Assembly: GCF_013744875.1 (NCBI RefSeq)
Contig: NZ_CP059399.1
Location: forward strand, 3,782,001 to 3,846,000
Source of the DNA: Nocardia huaxiensis
GTDB lineage: Bacteria > Actinomycetota > Actinomycetes > Mycobacteriales > Mycobacteriaceae
DNA length: 64,000 nt
Direction: 5' to 3'
Every line of letters starts with the position of its first letter. Position 1 is the first letter of the stretch. Below, in pieces: positions 38,373 through 46,156 of this stretch. Below the pieces are notes generated by a model that was not told where the DNA came from, did no database searches, and was given only the letters and a program-made list of their open reading frames with translations. Made by a program: the position numbers and the translations under genes.

Positions 38373-38515
38373 GTGACCAAGTATCCCGAACGGGTTCGAC
38401 GCTCATCCTGGTCATGCCGTGCCCAGGCTCGCGCGGCACTGTTTACCCCGCTTGCGGACAGCGAAAGTAGTGGTCACAGCCGGAACCGATCCCGGCACCG
38501 GAACAGGAGTTTCGC

Positions 38516-39550
38516 ATGACCACCACTCGTCCCTTCGGTGACACCGGCATGGACATCACCCCGCTCGGCCTCGGCACCTGGGTGATCGCCGGACAGGGCT
38601 GGGAGTACTCGTGGGGCGCCACCGAGGACGCCGAATCCATCGCCGCCATCCGGCACGCGGTGGACCGCGGGCTCAACTGGCTCGACACCGCGCCCGCCTA
38701 CGGCCTCGGACACGCCGAGACACTCGTGGGCAAGGCACTGGCCGACATCCCGGACTCGGAGCGGCCCTACATCTTCACCAAGACCGGGCTCATCTGGGAG
38801 GACGGCGACGACCGGCAGGGCCCGCCGCGCCGCATCATGCGGCCGGAGGCGGTGCGCGCCGAACTCGAGGCGTCGCTGCGGCGGCTGCGGGTCGAGCAGG
38901 TAGACCTGCTGCAGGTGCACTGGCCCGACACCGGCGCCGTCTTCGTCTACCAGGAAGACGGCGAGGTCTCCGCCGAGGCCACCCCGCTGGAGGAATACTG
39001 GCAGGTCATGGCCGACCTGAAGAAGGAGGGCAAGGTGCGCGCCATCGGCCTGTCCAATCATGATGCGGCGCAACTGGAGATCGCCGAATCCATCGCCCAC
39101 GTGGACGCGATTCAGCCGCCCTTCTCCGCCATCAACCGGGGCGCGGCGCCCGAAATCGCCTGGGCGCGTGCGCACGACACCGGCGTGATCGTGTACTCGC
39201 CGCTGCACTCGGGCCTGCTGTCGGGAGCCTTCACCGCCGACCGCGTCCTCGCCGCCGACGACTGGCGTTCCCGCACTGCCGATTTCACCACCGCCCTGCC
39301 CGCCAACCTGGCCCTGGTCGACGCCATCCGCCCGATCGCGGCCCGGCACGGCGTGAGCGTCGCCGAAGTCGTACTGGCCTGGACCACCTCCTGGTCGGGC
39401 ATTACGGGAGCCATTGTGGGAGCCCGCAATCCGGGCCAGATCGACGGCTGGGCCGACGCGGGCACCCTCACCCTGACCGCCGCCGACCTGGACGAGATCG
39501 CCACCGCCATCACCACCACCGGCGCAGGCACCGGTCCCGTTCGCCCCTGA
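38516..39550 (+). CDS. Aldo/keto reductase
   Basis: 344 residues. NADPH-dependent (beta/alpha)8 reductase: LGLGTWVIAGQGW, LNWLDTAPAYGLGHAE (catalytic Asp/Tyr), IFTKTG (Lys), VDLLQVHWPD (His), VRAIGLSNH, VIVYSPLHSGLLSG, GITGAIVGARNPGQI. AGGAG before the ATG. Followed 37 bp later by an antibiotic-biosynthesis-monooxygenase-type gene, together forming a small unit regulated by the divergent XRE protein (inference). Confidence 0.92.
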   Translation: MTTTRPFGDTGMDITPLGLGTWVIAGQGWEYSWGATEDAESIAAIRHAVDRGLNWLDTAPAYGLGHAETLVGKALADIPDSERPYIFTKTGLIWEDGDDRQGPPRRIMRPEAVRAELEASLRRLRVEQVDLLQVHWPDTGAVFVYQEDGEVSAEATPLEEYWQVMADLKKEGKVRAIGLSNHDAAQLEIAESIAHVDAIQPPFSAINRGAAPEIAWARAHDTGVIVYSPLHSGLLSGAFTADRVLAADDWRSRTADFTTALPANLALVDAIRPIAARHGVSVAEVVLAWTTSWSGITGAIVGARNPGQIDGWADAGTLTLTAADLDEIATAITTTGAGTGPVRP

Positions 39551-39587
39551 TTCACCGAACGCCACTCAACCACAAGGATTTCCCTCC

Positions 39588-39875
39588 ATGTCCTTGCACG
39601 TCGTCGCCGAACTCCGCGCCCGCCCCGGCCAGGAGGACCGCCTGCGCACCGCGCTGGAAGCCATGATCGAGCCCTCCCTGGCCGAACCCGGCTGCCTCTC
39701 CTACCAGCCCTTCACCAACCCCAACGACCCCACCCACATGGTGGTCGTCGAAGAGTGGACGGCCGCGCAAGCCCTCGAAGACCACTTCACCACCCCCCAC
39801 TTCCGGCACATCGCCAAGGTCCTCGAAGACATCCTCGGTGAGCCCATGATCATCCGCCGCCTCGTCGCCGAATAA
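39588..39875 (+). CDS. ABM-family (antibiotic biosynthesis monooxygenase fold) protein
   Basis: 95 residues. Dimeric alpha/beta barrel: VVAELRARPGQEDRLRTALEAMIEPSLAEPGCLSYQPF, MVVVEEWTAAQALEDHFTTPHFR. Small quinone- or aldehyde-handling enzymes have this fold. Likely cotranscribed with the aldo-keto reductase. A long hairpin follows. Confidence 0.87.
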   Translation: MSLHVVAELRARPGQEDRLRTALEAMIEPSLAEPGCLSYQPFTNPNDPTHMVVVEEWTAAQALEDHFTTPHFRHIAKVLEDILGEPMIIRRLVAE

Positions 39876-39886
39876 CCCGGCGGTCC

Positions 39887-39948
39887 CACATCCCAACTCG
39901 CCACCCCACAGCACGGATCGAGGCTGTGGGGTGGCGATTCGGGATGTG
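39887..39948 (+). terminator. Long hairpin terminator after the AKR-ABM unit
   Basis: Perfect 14-bp stem CGCCACCCCACAGC / GCTGTGGGGTGGCG with 10-nt loop, extended past a 4+4 internal loop by 8 bp CACATCCC / GGGATGTG. Starts 12 bp after the ABM stop. No T-run. Confidence 0.65.
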
Positions 39949-40018
39949 CGGTCAGGGGATTCCGCGGGTTCGGCGCGAGCGCGGTGCGAGCGGGGGCGGT
40001 AGTGTCGTGGGCGTGATC

Positions 40019-40312
40019 ATGCGGATGAATTCGGGTGCGCTGCCGGTGGCGGCGCTGCTCGTGTCCGTGTGGGGGCTCATTTTCCTGGCGGCGGAGCCCA
40101 ATTCGCTGGTGGTGCTGGGGGCGACGATTCTGGTCGCGGTGACCGCTGCCACACTGCTCGCGCCGCGGGGGCGGTTGCTCGCGGTGGTGGCCGTCAATTC
40201 CGGGCCGCCGGAATCGGCCAGTCGGCGGCGGCGTGGGGATTATTTGCGGCAGAGCAATCCGGATACGGCGGGGCGGCCGCGGCCGCGAGCGCCCGGGGTG
40301 CTGCTCGCCTGA
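40019..40312 (+). CDS. DUF6412-family small membrane protein
   Basis: 97 residues from ATG at 40019 (GTG 40013 and ATG 40025 are alternatives). Two hydrophobic segments, LPVAALLVSVWGLIFLAAE and LVVLGATILVAVTAATLLAP, then a basic tail ESASRRRRGDYLRQSNPDTAGRPRPRAPG. DUF6412 proteins are often encoded just upstream of a YidC-type insertase, as here (88 bp). Function unknown; an accessory to the insertase is plausible. Confidence 0.7.
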   Translation: MRMNSGALPVAALLVSVWGLIFLAAEPNSLVVLGATILVAVTAATLLAPRGRLLAVVAVNSGPPESASRRRRGDYLRQSNPDTAGRPRPRAPGVLLA

Positions 40313-40400
40313 TCTCGCGGTGGATTGCGGGGTTGGGCTGATGCTGCCCTGAATCCCTTTCGCCCGCCGCTGTGCGGGCGCCTCGCAGTGAGGTTCCCCC

Positions 40401-41162
40401 GTGCTCGATTTCGTTTATTACCCCGTGTCCGCTGTGCTGTGGGTGTGGCACACGGCTTTCGCGTCCATGCTCGGTGCGGCCAGCAGTCTGGCGTGGGTGC
40501 TGGCCATTGTTTTTCTCGTCATGACCTTGCGGGCACTGCTGTTGAAGCCGTTCCTCGCGACCGTGCGTTTTCAGCGCTCGCTCACGAAAATGCAGCCGCA
40601 GTTGCAGGAGATCAAGCGCAAGTATCCGAATGATCTGCAGCGGCAGAGCGTGGAAATGCAGAAGGTGCAGCGCGAACACGGGGTGAGCCTGCTGGGCGGG
40701 TGCCTGCCGCCGCTCGCGCAGGGACTCGTGTTCTTCGGGCTGTTCCATGTGCTGCGTTCGTTCAAGAGCGCCGATACCGCCAACTACGTGTTCTCCGCCG
40801 ATCAGGTCCAGTCGTTCCTGCAGGCGAAACTGTTCGGCGCGCCCCTGGTGTCCACGCTGATCGATGCGGGCCTGTTCAGTTCGGTTGCCGCCGTGGCGAT
40901 TCCACTGGCGGTGATCGCGGCCATCGCCACCCATTTCACCGCCCGCTTCTCGATCGCGCGCCAGCGGGAATCGGGAGCCGAGGAAACCCAGCAGGTGCGC
41001 ATCATGAACACCCTGTCGCTGTGGATTTTCCCGATCGGCGCGCTCGTGTCCGGAGTCATCCTCCCGGTCGGCATCCTGCTGTACTTCGTCACCCAGAACG
41101 CCTGGACCTTCGCGCAACAGCACCTGGTCTACCGCCGCATGGATGAGAAAACCGCGGTGTGA
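40401..41162 (+). CDS. yidC: YidC/Oxa1-family membrane insertase (accessory paralogue)
   Basis: 253 residues. LDFVYYPVSAVLWVWHTAF, WVLAIVFLVMTLRALLLKPF (carrying the conserved basic residue of TM2), QPQLQEIKRKYPNDLQRQSVEMQKVQREHGVSLLGGCLPPLAQ (cytoplasmic coiled region), and three further TM segments. Shorter than the ~350-residue housekeeping YidC that sits near oriC in this group, so probably a second, specialised insertase. Paired with the DUF6412 gene. Confidence 0.87.
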   Translation: MLDFVYYPVSAVLWVWHTAFASMLGAASSLAWVLAIVFLVMTLRALLLKPFLATVRFQRSLTKMQPQLQEIKRKYPNDLQRQSVEMQKVQREHGVSLLGGCLPPLAQGLVFFGLFHVLRSFKSADTANYVFSADQVQSFLQAKLFGAPLVSTLIDAGLFSSVAAVAIPLAVIAAIATHFTARFSIARQRESGAEETQQVRIMNTLSLWIFPIGALVSGVILPVGILLYFVTQNAWTFAQQHLVYRRMDEKTAV

Positions 41163-41196
41163 GATCTTCCGGATCGACGAGCGCGTCGAGTACCGA

Positions 41197-42303
41197 TCAG
41201 CCGGTCTTTTCGAAACGCAGTGTGGTGGAACCTATCCCGAGCAGGTCGCCATCGGTGAGGGCGGCATGTCCGAGGATCTGGCCGCCGTTGACGTACACCC
41301 CGTTCACCGATCCCAGATCGTGTATCACCACCCCGGCCGCGCGCACCACCAGCCGGGCGTGGGCGCGGCTGACGCGGGGATCGTCGAGCACCAGGTCATT
41401 GTTGCGGTCGCGGCCGATGCGCAGCCCGCGCGCGGGCACCTCGAGGACGCGACCGTCCGGAAGGCGCAGGGCCGCGGTGGAATCGGCGTCGGTGGCCGCG
41501 GTCTCGGTGCGGCCGGACGGTGGCCGGGGTGCGGCGGGCGGGCGCTGGTGCAGGATCGCGTCGCGCAGGGCGTCGGTCTCGGGGTCGGTGTCCAGGCCCA
41601 GGTCTTCGGCGAGCCGTCGCCGGATCAGGTGGTAGGCCTCGAGGGCTTCGCCGGGGCGGCCGGCCGCGTACAGCGCGCGGATGAGCCGCTGCCATACGCC
41701 CTCGTGCAACGGGTGCGCGGTTGCCGCCGCCGCCAGTTCGGCGGTGACGGAATCGCCTCGGCCGCAGGCTGTTTCCGCATCGGCGCGGGCCAGTACGACG
41801 GTCAGGCGGCGCTCGGTGAGATCGGCGGCGAGCCGGTCGGCGAAGCCGAGGCCGCGCAGTCCCGCGACCGGGTCGCCGTGCCATTCGTCGAGCGCCTCGG
41901 TGAAACAGCGGGACGCGGTCGCGTGGTCGCCCTGTGCGACGGCGGCCAGGCCGGCGGTCCGCGCGCGCTCGAATCGCCCGATATCGCAGTCCTCGTCGGC
42001 GATGTCGAGGAGATAGCAGCCATTGGCCACGGTTTGCAGGACGGTCGCGTCGTCGACTCCGGCGTTCCGCAGTTCCCGGCGTAGCACCGAGAGGTATCCG
42101 TGCAGTCCGCCCGCGGCATTGCCGGGCGGCTGCCCATCCCAGATGGCGTCGATGAGTACCCGAGCGGCCACTCCGCTGCGCCGGTTCACCGTCAAGATCG
42201 CCAGCAGCGCTTGTGGTTTCGGCCCGCCGGTGGACAGCGGACGGCCGTCCACGGCCAGCCGCACCGCTCCCAGGAGCTCGATATTCAATCCCACCCGAAC
42301 CAC
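41197..42303 (-). CDS. SARP-FHA regulator 1 (EmbR-like)
   Basis: 368 residues. OmpR/SARP-type winged helix ~1-95 (IELLGAVRLAVDGRPLSTGGPKPQALLAILTVN), BTAD helical repeat ~100-245 (FERARTAGLAAVAQGDHATASRCFTEALDEW), FHA ~280-365 with GLRIGRDRNNDLVLDDPRVSRAHARLVV and IHDLGSVNGVYVNG (phosphothreonine-binding R, S/H, N). Same domain order as M. tuberculosis EmbR, which is phosphorylated by PknH. Tandem paralogue immediately upstream; a receptor kinase lies 4 kb away. Confidence 0.92.
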   Translation of the reverse strand: MVRVGLNIELLGAVRLAVDGRPLSTGGPKPQALLAILTVNRRSGVAARVLIDAIWDGQPPGNAAGGLHGYLSVLRRELRNAGVDDATVLQTVANGCYLLDIADEDCDIGRFERARTAGLAAVAQGDHATASRCFTEALDEWHGDPVAGLRGLGFADRLAADLTERRLTVVLARADAETACGRGDSVTAELAAAATAHPLHEGVWQRLIRALYAAGRPGEALEAYHLIRRRLAEDLGLDTDPETDALRDAILHQRPPAAPRPPSGRTETAATDADSTAALRLPDGRVLEVPARGLRIGRDRNNDLVLDDPRVSRAHARLVVRAAGVVIHDLGSVNGVYVNGGQILGHAALTDGDLLGIGSTTLRFEKTG

Positions 42304-42421
42304 CGCAACAGATTCCGCAGCCGATCGGACCCGATTCCGGACCGCAGCGCCGGATTCGCGCCCACGCTGATGATATCGGGCGTGCCGGGCCGGTACCTCG
42401 AGTCCGGGATCGGAGCGGCGC

Positions 42422-43573
42422 TCAGCAGGCGGCGTCGAATCGCGCCGCGGTGTGCCGCGTGCCGGCGCCGAGGCTCTCGACCCGAAGACAGGTGCCGCCG
42501 AGCGCGATCACATCCCCTTCGGAAACCCGTGCGCTGCCGGGGATCTGGTCGCCGTTGACATACACCCCGTTCGTCGAGGCCAGGTCGTGGATGACCAGTC
42601 CGGCGCAGCGCACTACGAGCCGGGCGTGGGTGCGGCTCACCCGGGTGTCGTCGAGCACCAGGTCATTGTCGGCGCCGCGCCCGATGCGCAGGCCGCGCTC
42701 GGTGATCTCGACGGTTCGCCCGTCCGGCCCCCGCAGCGCGGCGATCGGGGCGGAGCCGGAGCCGAGGGTCGCGGTGTGCCGGGACGCGGGCTGTGGTGGC
42801 AGCGGCGGTCGCCGGTGCACGATGGCGTCGCGCAGCGCATCGGTTTCCGGATCCGGGTCCGCGCCCAGTTCCTCGGCGAGATTACGGCGGATGCGGTGGT
42901 AGACGGCCAGTCCGTCGGCGTGCCGGCCGGACGCGTGCAGGGCCCGGATCAGACGCTGCCACAACCCTTCTCGCAGTGGATGCGCGGCGGCCAGCGCGGT
43001 GAGTTCGTCGAGCACCGACGTGGCGTGGCCGCGCGCGAATTCGGCGTCGGCGCGGGCGGTGACCACACTGAGCCGCCACTCTGTGACATCGACGGCGAAA
43101 CGCTCGGCGAAGGCGATGCCGTGCAATCCGGCCAGCGGTTCACCGCTCCACTGCGCGAGCGCGGTGGTGAAGTCGGCGGTCGCCGCGGCGTGGTCGCCGC
43201 GGGCGGCGGCGACCATGCCCGCGCTGCGGGAGTGTTCGAATCTGCCGATATCGCACTGGTCGTCGGCGATATCGAGGCGGTAGCAGCCGGCCGCGACGGT
43301 GCGCAGCACGGTGCCCGGATCGGCTCCCGCGCTTCGCAGTTCGCGGCGCAGCGCCGCCACGTAGCCGTGCAGGCCGGCCATGGCGCGGCCGGGCGGCTCG
43401 TCGTCCCAGATGGTGTCCACCAGCAGCGGTGCGGACACCCCGCGCCGCCGGTTGATGGTCAGCATTGCCAGCAGTACCTGTGGTTTGCGTCCGCGCACGG
43501 GAACGGGCCGGCCGTTCACCGTCAACTGGACGGGGCCCAACAGTCGAATATCCAGGTCCGTCACGGTCACCAC
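42422..43573 (-). CDS. SARP-FHA regulator 2 (EmbR-like)
   Basis: 383 residues, same order as its downstream neighbour: winged helix (IRLLGPVQLTVNGRPVPVRGRKPQVLLAMLTIN), BTAD (FEHSRSAGMVAAARGDHAAATADF), FHA (GLRIGRGADNDLVLDDTRVSRTHARLVV, ASTNGVYVNGDQI). Aligned blocks are largely identical, so the two genes are a tandem duplication. GTG start without a clear ribosome site. Diverges from the luxR-type gene, whose promoter has SARP-like repeats. Confidence 0.92.
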   Translation of the reverse strand: MVTVTDLDIRLLGPVQLTVNGRPVPVRGRKPQVLLAMLTINRRRGVSAPLLVDTIWDDEPPGRAMAGLHGYVAALRRELRSAGADPGTVLRTVAAGCYRLDIADDQCDIGRFEHSRSAGMVAAARGDHAAATADFTTALAQWSGEPLAGLHGIAFAERFAVDVTEWRLSVVTARADAEFARGHATSVLDELTALAAAHPLREGLWQRLIRALHASGRHADGLAVYHRIRRNLAEELGADPDPETDALRDAIVHRRPPLPPQPASRHTATLGSGSAPIAALRGPDGRTVEITERGLRIGRGADNDLVLDDTRVSRTHARLVVRCAGLVIHDLASTNGVYVNGDQIPGSARVSEGDVIALGGTCLRVESLGAGTRHTAARFDAAC

Positions 43574-43652
43574 GCTCTAGTTCTAGGCATCTACAGGATG
43601 ACACAAGCGTCGATGCCACGGGAGAGGCAGCGAAGCCCAGAAAATATCCACA

Positions 43653-43697
43653 GTTCCAGAATCGTCCCAGCGGACTTCAAGATTCGTGCTCTACGGT
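43653..43697 (+). promoter_or_regulatory. SARP-type promoter of the luxR gene
   Basis: Heptamers TTCCAGA (43654), TCCCAGC (43665) and TTCAAGA (43676) at exact 11-bp spacing, then TACGGT at 43692 as -10 box, 9 bp after the last repeat. The block at 45922-45966 has identical geometry. SARP regulators bind such repeats next to the -10 element in place of a -35 box. Confidence 0.75.
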
Positions 43698-43742
43698 GAG
43701 GCGGCTCGGGGATGGAGGAAACTTCCGCGGAGGGAACCTGAG

Positions 43743-43781
43743 ATGCTGCCGATACCCCTGCCCGTGGCCGGTGCGCGATGA
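43743..43781 (+). CDS. Leader peptide MLPIPLPVAGAR upstream of luxR
   Basis: 12-residue open frame with a strong GGAGGG site before its ATG. Its stop overlaps the luxR start (ATGA). The luxR start has no good ribosome site of its own, so the leader probably delivers ribosomes to luxR by coupling. Pro-rich composition could make it stall-prone. Existence is inferred from sequence alone. Confidence 0.5.
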   Translation: MLPIPLPVAGAR

Positions 43782-44806
43782 CCGCCACGCTGCAACGCTT
43801 TTCACTGCTGATCACCGCGATCCACGACGCCGGCACCGATCCCGGGCGCTGGGACGAGGTGATCGCCGACATCACAACCGCTTTCGGCACGGTGGCCGGA
43901 TTCCTCGTCATTGCCGACCCGGCCGGTGGGCGACATTCGGTGCACGCCTGCGGAATCGGCGGGCAGGAACTCCGCGACCGGATCGACGGCCTGGCCGAGC
44001 GGATGGCCCGGCACCCGGTTCGCGGCCTCGCCGACGCTGAGTTCGAGACGCCGCCGACGCCGTCCGGCCCGCTGGCCGCCCGGCTCAGCGCTGACCCGCC
44101 CTGGTCCTGGATCTGCCTGGAATCGGTTGACTCGCAGTCCGATTCAGACGCCCGAACGCTGCTGAACGCCCTGGTTCCACACCTCGTGCAGGCGCTGCGC
44201 ACCCGGTCGCGACTGGCCGAGCTGGCCTGGGAACGCACGCTCGCGCTGGCGACCCTGGAGAAGGCCCGCCACGGAATCCTGATCGTCGCCCCGGACACGG
44301 CGCTGATCTTCGCCAACTCCCGGGCCGCGGATCTCACCGCCGATCTGGACGGGCTGGCCGTCGACGCGTTCGGGCGCCTGCGCGCCACCTCGCCGGCCGC
44401 GCAGCCGCGACTGCACCGGCTGATCGCCGATGCCGCCGGTCCGGCGGGCATGAGTGGCAGTCTCGCGCTCACGCGCCCCTCGGTGAAGCGGCCCTTGACG
44501 ATTCACGCCGGACCCCTCGACGGTCAGCCCCAGCATCGGGCGGTGCTGCTGCTGGTGTTCGATCCGGAGCACGATCCGGGACTGCCGCCCACGACCCTGC
44601 ACGAGCTGTACGGATTGACCGAAACCGAGAGCCTGGTCGCCCGAGGGGTGTTGCGCGGCGACGGATTGCCCGCCGTCGCCGCACAGCTGTGCGTGTCCCT
44701 GAGCACCGCACGGACCCATCTACAGCACATCTTCGTCAAGACCGGCACTCACCGGCAGGCGGAGCTGGTGCGGTTACTGGCGACGGTCGCGCTTGCGGCA
44801 CAGTAA
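43778..44806 (+). CDS. LuxR-family transcriptional regulator
   Basis: 342 residues. N-terminal sensory part with no catalytic motif (FSLLITAIHDAGTDPGRWDEVIADITTAFGTVAGFLVI), middle PAS-like region (KARHGILIVAPDTALIFANSRAADL), C-terminal LuxR HTH YGLTETESLVARGVLRGDGLPAVAAQLCVSLSTARTHLQHIFVKTGTHRQAELVRLL. No receiver domain and no ATPase. Preceded by a SARP-type promoter and a coupled leader peptide. Likely second tier below the SARP-FHA proteins. Confidence 0.87.
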   Translation: MTATLQRFSLLITAIHDAGTDPGRWDEVIADITTAFGTVAGFLVIADPAGGRHSVHACGIGGQELRDRIDGLAERMARHPVRGLADAEFETPPTPSGPLAARLSADPPWSWICLESVDSQSDSDARTLLNALVPHLVQALRTRSRLAELAWERTLALATLEKARHGILIVAPDTALIFANSRAADLTADLDGLAVDAFGRLRATSPAAQPRLHRLIADAAGPAGMSGSLALTRPSVKRPLTIHAGPLDGQPQHRAVLLLVFDPEHDPGLPPTTLHELYGLTETESLVARGVLRGDGLPAVAAQLCVSLSTARTHLQHIFVKTGTHRQAELVRLLATVALAAQ

Positions 44807-44808
44807 TT

Positions 44809-44824
44809 TTCGCGTTCCCGCGAA
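44809..44824. terminator. Short hairpin between convergent luxR and protease genes
   Basis: TTCGCG-TTCC-CGCGAA, 6-bp stem directly after the luxR stop and ten bases from the protease stop; could serve both strands. Confidence 0.4.
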
Positions 44825-44834
44825 GTGCGTGAGG

Positions 44835-45485
44835 TCAGACCGGCCGGAACCCGGCTCCCACCCCGCCGCGAGCATCGACATCACCGACGACGGTGCTGAA
44901 ATTGACACCCACCTCGGGGCCCAGGCACGGGGTCGAGAGGTAGCCGTTCACCATCCCCACCAGGGTCGTGCCGACCACCACCGGCCCGCCGGAGTCGCCG
45001 ACGATCACGCAGATCTGGGTGAATGTCCATGTCTGCGTGGCGAACAGGTCGCCGTACACCAGGCCGCAGGTGTGCCCGGTGGTGCGGCCCTGTTTGCAAG
45101 CTATCGCCGGAAATTGCGCGGGCAGGCCATATCCGGAAATCGTGGTCGCGCCGATTCGATTCACCGGTGTCACCAGTTGCTCGTCGAATTCGATCACGGC
45201 GTAATCCAATTCGGGATTGGTGAAGGAAATGGCGCCGAGTGTGCCGGCCTCGCGGTCGGCCTCGGAGGCGATGCCGGCGCCCGGCGTCCCGCAGTGCGCG
45301 GCGGTGAAGCCGACCATTCGGCCGCGTGCGTCCCAGCCGATGGTGGTCAGCGTGCACAGCGCACCGTCGTCGAGGACGATGCCCGAGCCGCCGCCCAGCA
45401 CCGCCGGGTCGGCCGCCCGCGCACTCCCGGCCGACGTCCACGCCATACCGATCGCCGCGATCAGCATCAGGAATCTGCCCACCAT
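44835..45485 (-). CDS. Secreted trypsin-like serine protease
   Basis: 216 residues. Signal peptide ~1-24 (MLIAAIGMAWTSAGSARA), then an S1-type fold with the complete triad: His64 in GFTAAHCG, Asp94 in ELDYAVIEF, Ser165 in VGDSGGPVV. Cys44/65/130/140/159 suggest disulfides. Probably active outside the cell. Downstream of a small secreted protein on the same strand, in the SARP/LuxR/kinase island, so it may be an effector or a processing enzyme of that system. Confidence 0.87.
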   Translation of the reverse strand: MVGRFLMLIAAIGMAWTSAGSARAADPAVLGGGSGIVLDDGALCTLTTIGWDARGRMVGFTAAHCGTPGAGIASEADREAGTLGAISFTNPELDYAVIEFDEQLVTPVNRIGATTISGYGLPAQFPAIACKQGRTTGHTCGLVYGDLFATQTWTFTQICVIVGDSGGPVVVGTTLVGMVNGYLSTPCLGPEVGVNFSTVVGDVDARGGVGAGFRPV

Positions 45486-45504
45486 GACTGTCTCCAAAAT
45501 GTGT

Positions 45505-45527
45505 GTGCGCCAAGAATTCCGGCGCAC
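45505..45527 (-). other. Hairpin between small secreted protein and protease genes
   Basis: GTGCGCC / GGCGCAC, 7-bp perfect stem with 9-nt loop in the 78-bp spacer. Could reduce read-through or stabilise the upstream message. Confidence 0.35.
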
Positions 45528-45563
45528 CCCACACCGGATGCGAGAGCGCGCCGGTCATATCGA

Positions 45564-45803
45564 TCAGACCACACAGAGGGGGAACAGAATCGGGATTGTG
45601 AACAGTACTATCTGGCATGTATTGACCGCACCCGGAATGGTGAGGAACGGCGACAGCACCGCGGGCTCCACCTCGACACCCTGCACGGGCGCGACGGGCG
45701 CGGGTTCCGCCGCGGGCGCGGCGGCCGCGACTCCCGTGCCGACCGCGATCAGCGGTGCGCATGCCAGCGCCGCGACGGTCGCCCGGAACTTATTGTTGCT
45801 CAT
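45564..45803 (-). CDS. Small secreted protein, 79 aa
   Basis: Starts MSNNKFRATVAALACAPLIA with AGGAG before the ATG. Sec signal peptide to about residue 29 (VAAAAP); mature part ~50 residues, Ala/Pro/Val-rich first, then hydrophobic VNTCQIVLFTIPILFPLCVV with two cysteines. No family recognised. A short exported peptide next to a protease and a receptor kinase is a candidate signal or substrate, which is speculation. Confidence 0.7.
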   Translation of the reverse strand: MSNNKFRATVAALACAPLIAVGTGVAAAAPAAEPAPVAPVQGVEVEPAVLSPFLTIPGAVNTCQIVLFTIPILFPLCVV

Positions 45804-45832
45804 GACTTTCTCCTGACTGTTTGCGAATCACG

Positions 45833-45852
45833 CGATGCGGCCGGCCGCATCG
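45833..45852. promoter_or_regulatory. 20-bp perfect palindrome upstream of the small secreted protein
   Basis: CGATGCGGCCGGCCGCATCG, perfect two-fold symmetry, 30 bp before the secreted-protein start. Either a regulator site or an mRNA hairpin in its leader. Confidence 0.5.
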
Positions 45853-45921
45853 GCCGGATTCCACACGAACAGCACAGCATCGGCGGGCCGGGAAAGTCCT
45901 CCCCCGAACACATGAAATACG

Positions 45922-45966
45922 GTTCCAGAAAAATTCGAGCGCACTTCGAGTTTCGCGCTCTACGGT
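45922..45966 (+). promoter_or_regulatory. SARP-type promoter of the receptor kinase gene
   Basis: Heptamers TTCCAGA (45923), TTCGAGC (45934) and TTCGAGT (45945) at exact 11-bp spacing, TACGGT at 45961. Same spacing as the block at 43653-43697 and many identical bases, including GCTCTACGGT at the end. Predicts a ~185-nt leader before the kinase start. Confidence 0.78.
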
Positions 45967-46021
45967 TGCCGCCGGAGAAAGAACTTCGCGAGGACCGGCC
46001 GTCGCTGCAGGGCGACCGGCG

Positions 46022-46059
46022 CCGTATCGGGCCGGTGTCGGCAGGCCGGCCCGATACGG
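46022..46059 (+). other. Perfect 14-bp hairpin in kinase mRNA leader
   Basis: CCGTATCGGGCCGG / CCGGCCCGATACGG around a 10-nt loop. Not followed by a T-run. May be an attenuator, mRNA-stability element or DNA-binding site. Confidence 0.55.
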
Positions 46060-46110
46060 GTCGCGCGCGAAATCTTCGGCTACTCTCCGGATTTCGCGTA
46101 CCACCACCCG

Positions 46111-46143
46111 CCTGCGGTCGGATTATCGATACAGGACCGCAGG
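46111..46143 (+). promoter_or_regulatory. Stem reaching the kinase ribosome-binding site
   Basis: CCTGCGGTC at 46111-46119 pairs perfectly with GACCGCAGG at 46135-46143; the last G residues are shared with GGAGGGGAG, the kinase ribosome-binding site. Folding could limit translation initiation. Confidence 0.45.
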
Positions 46144-46156
46144 AGGGGAGAGGCGT

